In this document: positions 45,865 through 59,000 of the stretch, piece by piece
How positions within the stretch are numbered: position 1 is the stretch's first letter
Layout of the letters: each line of letters begins with the position of its first letter
Assembly: GCF_002994745.2 (NCBI RefSeq)
Contig: NC_037089.1
Coordinates: 86,018,347 to 86,082,346 of the forward strand
DNA: 64,000 bases
Direction of reading: 5' to 3'
DNA from: Rosa chinensis
Taxonomy: Eukaryota; Streptophyta; Magnoliopsida; Rosales; Rosaceae
Translations under genes and position numbers: made by a program
Notes under the pieces: model-generated
What the model was told of the DNA's origin: nothing
What the model saw: only the letters and a program-made list of their open reading frames with translations
Database searches by the model: none

Positions 45865-47747
45865 TGATAGGAGCATTTTAATGCGACGTTTTAACTGCAT
45901 TTCCCTACATTTCTTACGTTATTTCCTTATTAAAATCATGTTTAGGAAAGTTTCCATTCTTTGATTGGGAAAGTTCCTATTTGTAGAAAGTTTATATTTT
46001 TGTAGTTTCTATTTATCATTTTTAGTAAGTTGCCATTTTTCATTTTAGGAAAGTTTCTATTTTTCTTATTAGTTTCTATTTTTAGGACCTCCAAGCAAGT
46101 GGAAAATCTTGAGGTGGAAAATCAAAGTTGCAACCAAGTGGAAAATCTTGAGGAGGAAAATCAAAGTTGCAACCAAGTGGAAAATCTTGAGGAGGAAAAT
46201 CAAAGTTGCAACTAAGTGGAAAATCTTGAGGAGGAAAATCAAAGTTGCAACCAAGTGGAAAATCTTGAGGAGGAAAATCAATTCAAGTTGAACAAGTGAT
46301 AAACAAGTGGGAAGATATTTTTTACAAATTTGTCTAACATATCTAGCCCTTCATTTATGTTCATCTCCACCCTCCATTCATCATTTTTTGGGCTATAAAT
46401 ACACTTCTCCTCTCACTCTCAAAAGACCACATTCCTTCATCCATCTCATCTTCTTTGTCTCTCCATTTCCTTTCCATTTTCCCACATAAATTCCTTCATC
46501 CATTCCATCTTCTTTGTCTCTCCATTTCCTTTCCATTTTCCTCAAATACCAATTCCTTCATCCATCTCATCTTCTTTGTCTCTCCATTTCCTTTCCATTT
46601 TCCTTCTCCATTCTCTAGTTTTAAGTTTATGCATTTTCAAGCAAGGAGAGGAAGAAGAAGAAGGAGCCATGAAGATCATATCCTCCATCATCCACCTTGA
46701 AGGCTTGCTTCCAAGATTCAAGATCCAACCATCTAGCTCTCCATCTCCATCTCCACTCACGGTGTAATTCGTTCCTTTTCCTTGTAACCTTTTTGGTTTC
46801 CTTGTTTGAATTCATATGAACTTGTTTCTAGTTAACAATAATGTTTAGGGCAAAGTTTAAGCCCAATTTCTATGTTTAAATAAAGTTTTCGAATTCTATA
46901 ATTGTGATTCTAAGTTGCTTATGTGAGTTTGTTCGATTAAATTTGCTTTACAGAAAACTTTTATATGTTTATCTTATTTGGGTCGACACTTATAGGATTT
47001 GCATGTAATTGGTGCTAGGTTTAAGAACATGAAATCGACTTTTCGTTTTGTGTAACTTGAATCAAAAGTAGTAAAGGTTCTGGACAAGAATCGAATTTAA
47101 TTGAAGAGGATTGCAATTAGGTGGACTTTTCCATAACTAAGTTGTACACTTGAGTTGATAGCCTTTCTCTATGTCTAATGCGTTGAACATGTCATGATTG
47201 ACTAGCTTTCTAGGGCTTGATTGCATGTTTGATAGGATTAATCTAGGTGCTTTCGCTTAGGTTAATTAGCATTGAAAAGTAAAATATGGGAAATCATTTG
47301 CTTTCGAATGTTTCACATGATCAACTCCTCTCTCATGACTTGGAAGAACAATTATAGGGTTTGAATCGAATTTGATTACATGGAATTGATTTTGATCTTT
47401 GTTCCTTGCGTTCCACCCTTGTATATATGTTTTTACGTTTTCTTTATTTTATTTATTTTAATTTTAATTTTAAGAATCCTAATCCCCCTTATTTGTGTTT
47501 ACTTGTATATATTTATTCTTTATTTTATTTTTGTAAATAATACGTACTTTATTATTTTAATTCTTTATTTGTTTATACAATTGTATATATTTATATTCTT
47601 TATTTTATTTTTGTAAATAATACTTTTCTTTATTTGTTTCACAATTACAAGTGTACCCTCAATCCCCGGAATAGAACGATCTCTATTTGCTTATACTACT
47701 AACGATATTTTCAGGGTTAAATTATGCGCTCGCTCTGAGCGACATCA
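45865..47747 (+). repeat. Element B 3' LTR
   Basis: 1883 bp, TGATAGGAGC...ACATCA. 39-bp array at 46095-46282, TATAAATA at 46394-46401. It shows the uninterrupted sequence of the site where element A entered the 5' LTR (46676-46690). Confidence 0.96.
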
Positions 47748-47806
47748 ATATCAATACCATAATATCTATATATCACGTATCTTTTTATCAAGTTGGAAAA
47801 TTACAA

Positions 47807-49545
47807 ATCTTAAAACATATAAACAAATGAACATTTACCATAAAAACAAGAGTGAAAACCCTAGCCGCAAACGTGAGAGACAGAGGGAAGAAAACCCTAG
47901 TTCAAAAACTTCAAAGTTTAACGACATGGAAGAGGTGGATGAGATGGCTGTCCGACTGGCTGCTTCTCTTGGGCTGGCGGATGTGCGCAGGCTGGTGGAT
48001 CTTCTGTCGGCTAGTGGAGAAGGTTTGCGGCATTCGCAAACGTACCTGATGGGGAAGTTGCTGACGGCTAGGGCTTTTAACAAAAGATCGTTCATGGGCA
48101 TGTTCCGTCGTGCATGGAGATTGAATGGACGGTACACCGCTCATGAACATGGAAACCGTTTTTTGTTCACCTTGACGGATCCAACTAATCGTAGCTGCAT
48201 CCTTCGCGGTGGTCCTTGGGGTTTTGATAGAGCTCCAGTTGTCCTAGCACCATATGATGGGGTGGGAGCAATCAAGGATGTCCCGCTCTCTACCTTAGCC
48301 TTTTGGATCAAGGTACGTGGGCTACCACCAGACTTTCATACCGATCGGTGCTTGCGAAGAATTGGCAATGCTTTGGGGCGATATATGCAGAAAGACATAA
48401 CAGAGTTTGGAGAGGGAAGGATTCGGATCCAGGTTGAGATGGATATTTTGCAGCCTGTGATTTTCCGACGTAGCTTCACGGTGGATGATGGGATTGACAT
48501 AGATATGGATTTCTTCTTTGAAAACCTTTATGGAAGATGTCAAGATTGTGGTTTGATTACTCATGTGGGTTTACCATGTGATGGGTCGCCCTTACTGGAG
48601 GAGGTCAGGAGTGAACAGTCGTCGGCACGGCGAAACCTTGATAGGGTGTTAAGCTGTGTGGATGTGTCTCCCCATGTTGGACCAATGGTGTTTGGAGCAC
48701 AACCGAGTCCACAAGTTGGACTAGAGAGATTTCTGCAAGTAGCTAAACCAAAGGGGAGAAAGGAAATCAAGCGTAAGATTGTTACCAGCGGTGTTGAAGG
48801 AAGTTCTGGAGTCCGCAAGGCAGCTGTGCCTGAGCTGGTGGAGACTGGCAGTGAACCAACTTCGGGAGGTCCAGGGCAAGAGCTGATTGGCAGTGGCAGT
48901 TCTGTGGAGAAGGAGATGTTGGAGGCAACTCTGAGTTGTGGTATGCGTCGGAAACATGTGGATGAAGAGGATAGCTATCCAAAGAAGCTGCGACTGAGTC
49001 TAGCTGTAGGTAGGACAAACTTGGATCCTATGAGAATGGGATTGTGTCCTGTGAAGCCCATGAAGAAAGTATACAAAAAGAGGTCGGGAAGGCCAAAGGG
49101 GGCAGAGAATAAGGCAAATGAGCTTAAGGTAGTGCATGTTTCCCCTATGAAGAAGTCACAGGCAAAGAAGATCAAGACTCCTAGGAAGGAGGAGAAATTG
49201 GTGAATGGTTTATCGGAGTTCACCGTGGTGGAAGCAGTTATGGTTCTGACCCATCAAAGGGTAAGGAGCCAATATTTGTTTGATAGGTTGATCCTAGTTA
49301 CTATTGTCTATGATGGTAGAGATACCTCTATGAGTCTTGTGGAAGTACTTAATTTTTAGCGTACCACAATTGCGTGCTCGGCGTGTGAGACTATGTAGAA
49401 TAGATTGTCTGCAGGGCGATATGTTTGTATGTGGCATAGGCTGCTCAGAGCATAAGTGTCTTATTGGAGTAGTCTTGTACTATTTCTTAATATATCAACG
49501 GAGATACCAATAGTATGGTCTTAACTTTAATAAAAAATAAAAAAA
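47807..49545 (+). mobile_element. ORF1-only LINE with 17-bp TSD
   Basis: The direct repeat AAGTTGGAAAATTACAA is at 47790-47806 and 49546-49562; an A-rich tail (49531-49545) precedes the second copy. Content: 5' leader with AAAACCCTAG, ORF1, then about 190 bases of LINE-like 3' end (TTAATATATCAACGGAGATA). ORF2 (endonuclease/RT) is absent, so the element must have been copied by another LINE's enzymes. Confidence 0.9.
47926..49359 (+). CDS. LINE ORF1 protein (DUF4283 plus zinc knuckle)
   Basis: Uninterrupted ORF; an in-frame ATG at 47827 would give 510 residues, but the ATG at 47926 (MEEVDEMAVRLAASLGL) fits the usual family start (477 residues). DUF4283 core seen as ARAFNKRSFMGMFRRAW, FTLTDPTNRSCILRGGPWGFD, and FWIKVRGLPPDFHTD. 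A CCHC_4-type knuckle follows: C-QD-C-GLIT-H-VGLP-C. The C-terminal third is Lys-rich with nuclear-localisation-like PKKLRL and KKIKTPRKEEK. It is the RNA-binding Gag-like protein of plant L1 elements (family knowledge). The last ~30 residues look unlike the family and may come from joining to downstream sequence. Confidence 0.85.
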   Translation: MEEVDEMAVRLAASLGLADVRRLVDLLSASGEGLRHSQTYLMGKLLTARAFNKRSFMGMFRRAWRLNGRYTAHEHGNRFLFTLTDPTNRSCILRGGPWGFDRAPVVLAPYDGVGAIKDVPLSTLAFWIKVRGLPPDFHTDRCLRRIGNALGRYMQKDITEFGEGRIRIQVEMDILQPVIFRRSFTVDDGIDIDMDFFFENLYGRCQDCGLITHVGLPCDGSPLLEEVRSEQSSARRNLDRVLSCVDVSPHVGPMVFGAQPSPQVGLERFLQVAKPKGRKEIKRKIVTSGVEGSSGVRKAAVPELVETGSEPTSGGPGQELIGSGSSVEKEMLEATLSCGMRRKHVDEEDSYPKKLRLSLAVGRTNLDPMRMGLCPVKPMKKVYKKRSGRPKGAENKANELKVVHVSPMKKSQAKKIKTPRKEEKLVNGLSEFTVVEAVMVLTHQRVRSQYLFDRLILVTIVYDGRDTSMSLVEVLNF

Positions 49546-50397
49546 AAGTTGGAAAATTACAATCCCAAACTCGACCCTCCGTTGTCAACTTGTCATCCAT
49601 AAACAAAACATGAAAAACATTAAAAATAAGAAAAAGGGGTTGGAACAAGAGGGATTTTATTTTATTTTTGGTGGGAAAGCAATTGATGGTTCCTGATTTC
49701 ATGAATATTTTGATATTAATGAAATTAGGCGAGAAAATTGAGTGGGGCCAAAAATGGACGGCTGAGGCCAAGTCAGCCAGCCACCCAATGGGAAACCAGG
49801 TCCAAAATAGAATCTGACACAGTGCCACGTAAGCGCAGTCCTCAACTACGAGTCTTGGATCCCCTCTGGCAGTCAAATCACGTAACGGCTCCACTGGACC
49901 GTTCGCTAGTCCCAGACCACAGACTCAGTGGGGCCCTTCTATTTCTTTAACAAGTACAGCCAACTTTGACGGTGCTGTTCCACATCATCCAACCGTTCGT
50001 TCAGCACCGTTAGGAGAATGGTAGCCGTACAATCATTTGGGCCGGGTTTGGATGGAGAATGGACCATTTGGGGTTTGCTCTCCCGGGGATGAAGGTTGTA
50101 GCCCACTCTACATGTAACCAAAATTAAGGGAATATTAAGCAAAGCAAAGAAACATTAATACTAATCTCAAGGAAGGACCAATTCCTTTTTCTTTTCTTTT
50201 TTATCCACCTCAATATGAAAAAAGATTTCTACCTTTGACTTTGATGGCGTTAAGAATCTAATGTCAAGCAATTTGTGTTTTCAAAAAAATAATTATTTCT
50301 TACCATAGATAATATACAATTATATGTCTATTTCTCTTATTATATGTTAAGTTATTTGATTAGAAAAATAAACATATAGAAAACACCGAGTCTTTAT

Positions 50398-50735
50398 AGG
50401 GTTGTTGTTAGTGTATTATGATTGTAATGTTTTTCCTCAGACAAGTAATAAGCTAAATCAGACCTAGATTCTAAGTCATACATCCTCCGGCACGAACCTA
50501 GTTTTCAAACTACTCTAGCCAACAACATACCCCTTAAAGCACTACAACAAAAATGAGTTCTTGTATAGAATTTTGAAGCAATAAATGAGGATAAGAGTCA
50601 TTAGGCTTTCTAAACGGTTGTTCAATGTATTAAGACTGTTAGTGTTTCTATCATAGTTGTAATAAGCTACACGAAACTTGGGTTGTACATCATACATCCT
50701 CGGTTTCAAAACCTAATTCTCATACTAGAGTCAGT
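50398..50735. repeat. Degenerate direct duplication, offset ~215 bp
   Basis: About 50398-50525 and 50613-50735 share GTTGTTnnnTGTATTA, GTAATAAGCTA, TCATACATCCTC and AACCTA strings in the same order. Non-coding. Confidence 0.55.
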
Positions 50736-52976
50736 CAGTCACTACTCTCTGCCAAAAACATAGGACGTCTATTATAAATTTCAAAGCATTTTGATTTTTG
50801 AAGCAAGGAATGAAGCATGGAGCACACATATTCTGACCCTCAAATTTCAACAAAAAGAAATAAAACCCACTTTTATTTTTCTTATATGCAATTATTTAAA
50901 GAGAAGACAACCAAGTTCCCATCACCTTTGCTTATCTAAATAGGGGCGGCGAGCCACCCAACGATGCTTTATTTGGTCGGTTCTGATCGAGATTGATCTG
51001 CTTGTAGTTTCATAAGGATCAAGCATGGCAAGTAAAGAGTCTTACTAGAGCAAAAAGGAAAATGTCTGCATATACACACACATTTGCACACCCAAATTTT
51101 GTTTACTATATTTTGTTTTGACACACAATTATTTTAGGACTCGTGGGACGGTGTTCCATGTCATCAATACCAATCATCCAGCTGGATTGTGTACCAACCT
51201 GGCCATCCCAAGACTTAAAATTCCACATAAGCATGATGTACCTTTAATTTTATGGTCCAAAGATACATTAATAAAGAAAAATGCATGGCCCAAATGCTTT
51301 ACTTGATCTTTAATGTATGAACCTTGCATTCCATTCAATCTAAAGTAATTCGTATTTATAAATTTTGGTCATCAACATGAGAAGTGACAATGGGGTTCAA
51401 TTGTCTTCATTTCTTTGTATTTTCAGCATTCCAATTGGATAGGCTGAAAATGGATTGTGTTTGTGGTTTTGTTTTATGAGTTTCCTATTTATCGGTTAGG
51501 CAATGGATTAGCTAATCATTGTTATTGTCATTTAATTATGGTGTGATTTGCTCATGCTTCAAGTGGTGAGTCTGAAATATTTTTCAGACACTAATTATAA
51601 GATCGAGATTTAGGACAATATTAAAATTTCTTAAATTTCAAAGATAAACTTAAAATTATTTAAAATTAAATTAAAGGAGAAGAGGAGAGGTTACGGAAGC
51701 TTTTGCCCTGTTCTCTTTGAGATTGCAAGGAAAAGTTTTCATGGCAAATCTTTAACATATAATTAACAACAAAACTAATATTTCGATCGGAGATTGAGAT
51801 TCATAAAGATGGTTTCCTGTCTTATCAAAAAATTTAAAAAAAAATTTGATGGACCCTGCAAGCTTGCAAACATGGACCGTCGTATTTTGTTGTTGTTAGT
51901 TTTTAGATTAGTGGTTTAATTATCATTATCATGATCGCTATCTTACAAGAATATAGTCCTTGTACTCATTATAAAAGTAGCCAATTACAAGCACCTACAA
52001 CCTGCTTTTGATACACATTTCCTCGTAATAATTCATTAGTTTGGAAAATCTGAAAGTTACCTCGACACCTAAATCTGAAATGATTTACTAACCATCGAGG
52101 TTGTGATTCGATGTTTTCCCTTCCTATGATGTAACCTCAACTACAATAATAAGCGAAATAATTTAACTTTCTAACTTGATTAGATTTCATCCCTTGTTTA
52201 AAAGAGAGAAAAATTGATGGCTAAAATGTGACCGGCCGCCTCGATTAATCTAGACGACGCTTAGGCGGACATGGTTTAAAAGAATGTTAAAAATTATCTT
52301 TTTCGGTCAAGTGCTTATAAATGATTTTTTATTATTTGTATTTATTATATATTTAATTTTTTTCCCCATATTTTCAATCAATTATACTACTAAGTGCAGT
52401 TTTTTTATTTCAATTACACTTATTTTGCATATTGTATAGTAAAATAAAATAAAAATAAACATCCGCATGGGCGCCCGCTTAAGCTCCTTGTGCTTCTAGG
52501 TGCTAGACTCCTCTTTTTTTGTATAATCTTGCGACTTTTAGAACATTGCATAAGTAGTACCAAAACTAACAGAATTCATCTTAGAACTAGCTAGGGCCGT
52601 AACCCCACATTCCATAAGACAAATTAGCTATTATAAAATTGTCTTTCAAAAGAGAAGCTGTTGAAAAGCCTGGCTGCTTCTACCTGTAAGTGAATGAAAA
52701 ATCATAATCAAACTCAACCAAAGAATAAATTTGATCTAGTTGAATCTGAGCTTCTATAAAACCCGCACCAGTCTAGTCCACAAGGCCATGTGAGAGATTC
52801 AATCAGTTTCAGTAGGGGCCATTTCATTAGTGGGCAGCCAACTCATGCATTACCAAGTAGGCAGTGGCAATTTTGTCAGCTATTGGCTGCTTTTTCCCAA
52901 CATTACTATCAAAGAGCTTGATTACCACACTTAACTAATGACCAACAATAGACTCATTGTGTTCTAAGCCTCCCTC

Positions 52977-52983
52977 TATAAAG
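52977..52983 (+). promoter_or_regulatory. TATA box of RBB1-like gene
   Basis: TATAAAG after a CTCCCTC run, 80 bases before the ATG at 53063. Confidence 0.6.
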
Positions 52984-53062
52984 ATTGTCAGCAATACAGA
53001 CCATAAAAGCACAGGCAAAGTATATGAGCAAAGTTTCTTGATGCGAGTTAGAATCCGGTACC

Positions 53063-56000
53063 ATGGCAACGGAAGCTGATGTTCCAGAAGCTATATGTAT
53101 CGCGGTATGCTATCCTTGATCGATATATTACTCCATGTCAGATACCTTTTCTTTTCTTTTCCTGTATACCAGATGATAGTTAGTAGGATCGAGTGATTTA
53201 TAGTATGTGTAGTCTTATGATCAGTTTAGTATAGGACCATTGATCTGCTGATTCTGCTCTAACCCATGATTCTTTTCCTCAAGTCTAGATATTATTCACT
53301 AGAACACTGATCATGTATGTGTTATAACACTGATCAACAATTTTTTTTCAGCAAGACACTTTTCTCTGATTTTTGAATTCAGTACAAGAACACATGAATC
53401 AATATGATCAATCAATATGATCAATATGGTAATGATTGAAGCTTCTTTATTCTTAGTTCAAGCGTCAGTAAAAGATACTAAAAGGAAAAAGTTTATAACT
53501 TTCCAGCTTCATTTCACATCAGAACATAGGTCTGCATATTAGATACGCACGTACTTGTAAGTCTAGACTCTAGATACTAAATTTTTTCAATATTTGATAT
53601 TTGCTTGCTGGCAAAAGTTTCCCACGCAGCAAGGATTAGTTCTTTCTCAGTGGAAAATATTTGATATTTGCTTATTTATAATGTTTCACAGAAGCATAAC
53701 CTTTTAACATAGCATTTATATTCTCTGCAACATCACAAAATGAAATAAACTATCATGCACAAGAGTAATTCACACTATGATCTGAAATATTAGAAAAGAT
53801 AGCTGAGGTTATTAGCCAATTGCATGATCAAAACATTATTGTTCCATCCGCGACGGTTGAATTCCTCATTTGACTAAGCATTCAGTAACCTCTGGCAGCA
53901 TGTTCTCTCTAAAATAAACACAGACAAGTATAGATGTGTTTTATTATTCTTTTTTTCACCATAGACAAAGTACTACGCATAAGTTTCGTATTTGATGTAG
54001 TGACTATCCATTTCCATGATAGTACTATTCATCCCCATGTAACTCTATGCATGTTTTGTTTCATAATAATCCCCAGAGTTATGCAAAATGTAATAAATCC
54101 ATTTTAATGCAGAAAGGAGAAGGGGTAGACAGAAGCGTGCCAATCGAACAGTTGCACAGAACTGTCGACCAATGTTCTCCAGTTGAATTGAATAAATCCA
54201 AAGGTGACTTGGATCAGCATCCTGAAACTCACACTGACAAACCTTTTGCAGATGGTGAAAATGTACAGGTAGAATATAGTATGAAAGTTGAAAGCAAGAA
54301 TGACAGCTTTGGAATTTCAGAGGGTGAACATTTTTTGGACCCACTCTCGGAGATTTCCCAAGCCGGCCAATCAAATCAAGCAGGAATGGAGATACCAAAG
54401 AATGAAGCGCAGCTTCAGAAAGGCACACAAGTTGGTGAGGGAGTACAAGAAACAGGCACTGAAGAAAATGAAGTCATTGAAGAAAGACAGGAGAAGTTCG
54501 AACAAGATATTGAAAAGCATGACATTGTAAATGCTGCAGGAATCATTTCAGAGATCGCGAAAACTGGAGATGCAAACCTCGAAGTTGAAGAAGTGGAAGC
54601 ATCAACAAATGAGACAACTGTTGATCAACATGTTCAAGTAATCTCAAATCAACAGGACTCCATCAAAGAAGATGTACAGTGTCTTGAAAAGGAGGCAGAG
54701 AGTTCAGAGGTAGATACAAAAGGAGCAGAAAAGGCACATGGCAATGCTGAATCATACAGTAAAGAAGCTTCCGATCTGCTAGAGGCAACCACATTTCAGG
54801 AGTACGAAGCTTCAACTTCTATTCTTGATTTGACGAACAGCCGCCTCAAGAAGGACATGGAATTGGAGACAAATGTACACAATTCCTCCGATACAAATCC
54901 CATATTACAAGAAGAATTTGAAGAAGGAACTAGCACAAAGGTAACATCAAATGACGAAGAAGATTCACAGCAGACATTGCAGAATTATGAACTGAAAGAG
55001 GAGCTTCAAAAATTGCCAGAGGTGACGCCTGAAGATGCTAAGACAGAATCAGCAATGGAGAATGCAGAAGTAATATCCTGCACAGAACAGGAAAGAACAA
55101 TGCAGAGCACACCAGAATACTCGGAGAAAGAAGAGGCAAACCCTGTGCATTGTCCAAAAGAAAATGCCACTATGACTGAGGAGGTAACACCTTACAATCA
55201 TGATCAAGTTAAACTGTAATTTTAAAATGTAACTAACAATATGTCAAAACTCCAAAGTATATTTACAGATCAAATATTTCATAGAACCATTTTCTTCAAG
55301 GATCTATTAGCAAAGGTTAAGTATGGCAAAGAAGTTCCTCAAAAGAGAAGTGATAATATTTATCCATGCCATTTCAGTTTATAATGGTTTCATCTGTAAT
55401 GTAGGTGTTTGAGGCTGCAAGCACAGAACAAGAAACTGCAGAACATGCATTACCAGAAATCCATACTGCTGAGAACCACCCTCAAGAGTTCAATGAAGAA
55501 AAATCCAGAGATTATCAGGTCCGTTAGAACATATGATAATGCTTCTTTCAAACAAATGTTATTTGATTTTCTCCGAATTAAAATAAACATATTTTCTTTC
55601 CCATTCTAGGCATCCGTTGAGGCAGCTTACTTGAGTACACATGCAGATGAAAAGAACTTGGAGGAACAAGCCATTCAAGAAAAGTCTTCTTCATTGGTAG
55701 AAGAAGAAACAACTCAGCAAATCTCAAGGGAAGAAGAAGTGCACGCAACAAATTCAAAAGAAGAGGTCAGCAGGCTCATGTTTTAGAATTGGTTCTTTGA
55801 TTTGTTCCATTTTACTATTATAGTACAGTTGTTGATTTACAAATTTATACTTATAATAGGAAAAGGAAGCAGATACAAAATGCGAAGAGCCCATTGAAGT
55901 AGCAGATGCTACAAGAGAAATAGAATTTGAAACCATAGAGCAGAGAACAGAGACAAATAAAGACCTCAATGTTCCAATTCCAGAGGAAGAAGCCTATGCA

Positions 56001-59000
56001 GAGGAAAGCACCAAAGCATTTGTTCAAAATAACTCCTTTCTCTCTGAGGTATCTGAAGTAAAGACCAAGGAAATTATTCAGGAGGATCAACCCACAGTAG
56101 GCGATTATGGCCTTGTGTCTGGAGAATTGAGTCAAGTATCAGCATCGAAGGAAGCTGAAGCTGAAAACGAGGGGCATGTCAACAATACTCCTGAAGAAAT
56201 GGGACTACAAACCATCTTAACAGATGAGACGGTCGTGGAAACCGAAGATCATGCACAAGCAGGGGAAAATCTTACCTCAAAAGAGAAGATAGAAAAGGAG
56301 ATTCAAACAGCAGAAGGTGAAGGGGAAAGAGACTTGAAAGAAATCAAAGAAGAAAACAAGGAGCCTGTAGATAATGCTGATATTGCTCCTGAAGAGGATC
56401 TAGCAACCATCTTAACTGATCAACCAGCCTTGCAAATTGAAGATATTAAGCTACAAGCAGAAGAAAGCGTTGACTCAAAAGATAAATCGGAGGAACAAAT
56501 TCTGACAGCTGCAGATGAAGGTGGAAATGGTTTGATAGAAGCACAAACAGAAAACAATGAGCAGGTTACAGATGCTGATATTGCTTCTGAAGAGAAGGGT
56601 CTAGAAACCATTTTAACAGATGAAACGGCCCTAGATATTAAAGATATCGATGTACAAGCAGAGAAAGATTTCAGGTCAAAAGAGAGCTCGGAGAAGCAGG
56701 TTCCAGTAGTAGCAGATGAAGGTGACACGTTCTTGAAGGAAGCTGAAGAAGAGAAGGAGCAGGAGGCTCTACCTACCATCTTAAAAGGTGAACCACCATT
56801 GGACATTGAAGTTATTGATGTACAAGCAGAGGAAAGTTTCAGTCCTCAAGAGAAGTTGGAGGAGCTGATTCCAGCAGTAGCAGATGAAGGTGACACAGGC
56901 TTGAAGGAAGCCGAAGAAGAGAACAAGGAGCAGGTCAAAATTACTGACAGTGCTCCTGAAGTGAAGGTTACCATCGGCGAAAGAGCCTTGGACAATGAAG
57001 ATATTGAGTTACAAGTAGAGGAAAATGTCAGCTCAAAAGATAACTTGGAGAAGCAGATTCCAACAACAGCACTCGAAGGTGACTCAGGCTTGAAGGAACC
57101 CGAAGAAGAAAACGAGCTGGTCAAAAGCATTGATATTTCTACTGAAGAGAAGGGTCCAGCAACCATCTTAACAGATGAAACAACCCACAATGCTGAAGAT
57201 ACTGATGTAAAAGCAAGCAAATATATCAAATCAAAAGATATTGAGGGTGAAAGTTGCTCCACGGAACCCCAAGAAGAAAACAAGGAGAAAGTCACATATA
57301 TTGGCATTACTCCTGAAGAGACAATTTTAAACTCACAAGAGAAACTGGAGGAGCAGGTTCCAGAAGTAGCAGAGGAAGGTGACACGGGCTTGAATGAAGC
57401 TGAAGAAGAAAACAAGGAGCAGATCAAAAGTAAAGATACCTCTCCTGAAGAGAAGGGTCTACAAATCATCTCAACAGATGACACGGCATTGGACAGTGTC
57501 AAAATTGAGTTACAATCAGAGGAAAATGTCAGCTCAACAGATAACTTGGAGAAGCAAATTCCAACAGAAGAAGCTGAACGTGGCTTAACAGAAGCTGAAG
57601 CAGAAAACAAGGAGCAGGCCACCATTACTGATATTACTCCTGAAGTGAAAAGTGTACCGACCACCTTGACAGATCAAACAGCCTTGGACAGTGAAAAAAT
57701 TGAGTTGCATGCAGAGGAAAAAGTCAACTCAACAGATTACTTGGAGAAGCAAATTCCAACAGCAGCAGATGAAGGTGAAGATATCTTGACAGAAGCCAAA
57801 GCAGAAAGCAAGGAGCAGGTCACCATTAATGATATTACTCCTGAAGAGAAGGGTGTAGCAACCATCTTAACAGATGAAAGATCCTTGGAAATTGAGGATA
57901 TCGATGAACAAGCAGAGGAATCTTCTAACTCAAAAGAGAACTTGGAGGAGGAGATTTCAGCAGCACCAGTATTGGGTGAAACATGCGTGAAGGAAGACGA
58001 AGAGGAGAGCACGGAGCAGGTCAAAAGCAGTAATAGCTCTCATGAAGGAAAGGGTCTGGCAACCATCTTAACAGAAGAAACGACCCAAGACATTGAATAT
58101 ACTGATGTAAAAGCAGGAGCGGATTTCAACTCGGGAGATATTTTGGAGAAGCAGATTCCAACAGCTGTTTATGAAGGTGAAACAGACTCGAAGGAAGTGG
58201 AAGCAGAAAATAAGGAGCAGGTAGAAACTACTGAGATAGCTCCTGAAGAGAAAGGTCTGGCAACCATCTTAATTGATGAAACTGCCGAGGGCATTGAAGT
58301 TATTGATGTACAAGCAGGGGAAATCAACTTGAAAGAGGTCTTGGAGAAGCAGATTCCAACAGCTGTAGATGAAGGTGAAACAGACCTAAAGGAAGCTGAA
58401 GCAGACATCAAGGAGCAGGTAGAGACTACTGATATTGTTCCTGAACAAAAGGGTGTAGACACCATCTTAAGCGATGAAAGGGCCCTGGACCTTGAAGACG
58501 TTCATGTACAAGAACAAGAGAATTTCAACTCTAATGAGAACTTGGAAAGTCAGATTCCAACAACAGTAGGTGAAGGTGAAACAGACTTGAATGAAGGGGA
58601 AGCTGAAATCAAGGAGCAGGTAAAATGTACTGAAACTGCTGTTGAAGAGAAGGATGCAACAACCATCTTAAGAGATGAAACAGTCGTGGAGGTTCAAGAT
58701 GTTGATATAAAAGCAGAGGAAAAACCAATAGAAGCAGGTGAAGGTGAAAAGAAGGTGGGAATTCTTGATGACATCCCTGTTAATGTCTATAACACAGAAC
58801 TGGTGGAAGAGGTGACCGTGGAGCAAAGCTATCAAGTGCCAAGTCATGAGGAAGCAGAACCAAAAATCGCAGTTGAAGATGAGAAATCAGAAGACCATCC
58901 TGAAAGGAATCACATGATAGTTGAAGAGGTATGCAAGCAACAAAGATTATCATGAACATATGCATGTGACACGAACACGTACAATTATATATAAGCACCA

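Larger units (their letters stand above)
27789..47747 (+). mobile_element. LTR retroelement B (non-autonomous, carries WUS-like gene), host of nested element A
   Basis: TSD ATATC at 27784-27788 and 47748-47752. 5' LTR is 27789-28608 plus 39590-40652 (1883 bp once element A and one TSD copy are removed); 3' LTR is 45865-47747 (1883 bp). LTRs begin TGATAGGAGC and end ...ATCA. A tRNA-Asp-type PBS lies at 40658 and a polypurine tract ends at 45864. The internal region (40653-45864, 5.2 kb) has no gag or pol but holds a WUS-like gene (-) and a 176-codon ORF (+). The two LTRs differ at a handful of positions, mostly in the last 60 bases, so B is older than A. Confidence 0.95.
49563..53062. other. 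Intergenic, LINE to RBB1-like gene
   Basis: AT-rich. Holds a degenerate duplication (50398-50735, separate entry), GC-rich paired strings near 52235-52275 and 52460-52500 (GCTTAGGCGGACAT versus CGCATGGGCGCCCGC) that may be a decayed repeat, and a TATA box (separate entry). No credible gene. Confidence 0.45.

Noticed and set aside
52230..52510. GC-rich GGCGG/CCGCC pairs suggesting a MITE
   Set aside because: Inverted similarity is short and imperfect and no TSD is visible; left as undefined repeat debris.
56420..57664. Long minus-strand frames opposite RBB1-like exon 5
   Set aside because: Ser/Phe-rich mirror of the Glu/Lys-rich repeat array; plus-strand splice sites and frame are consistent.
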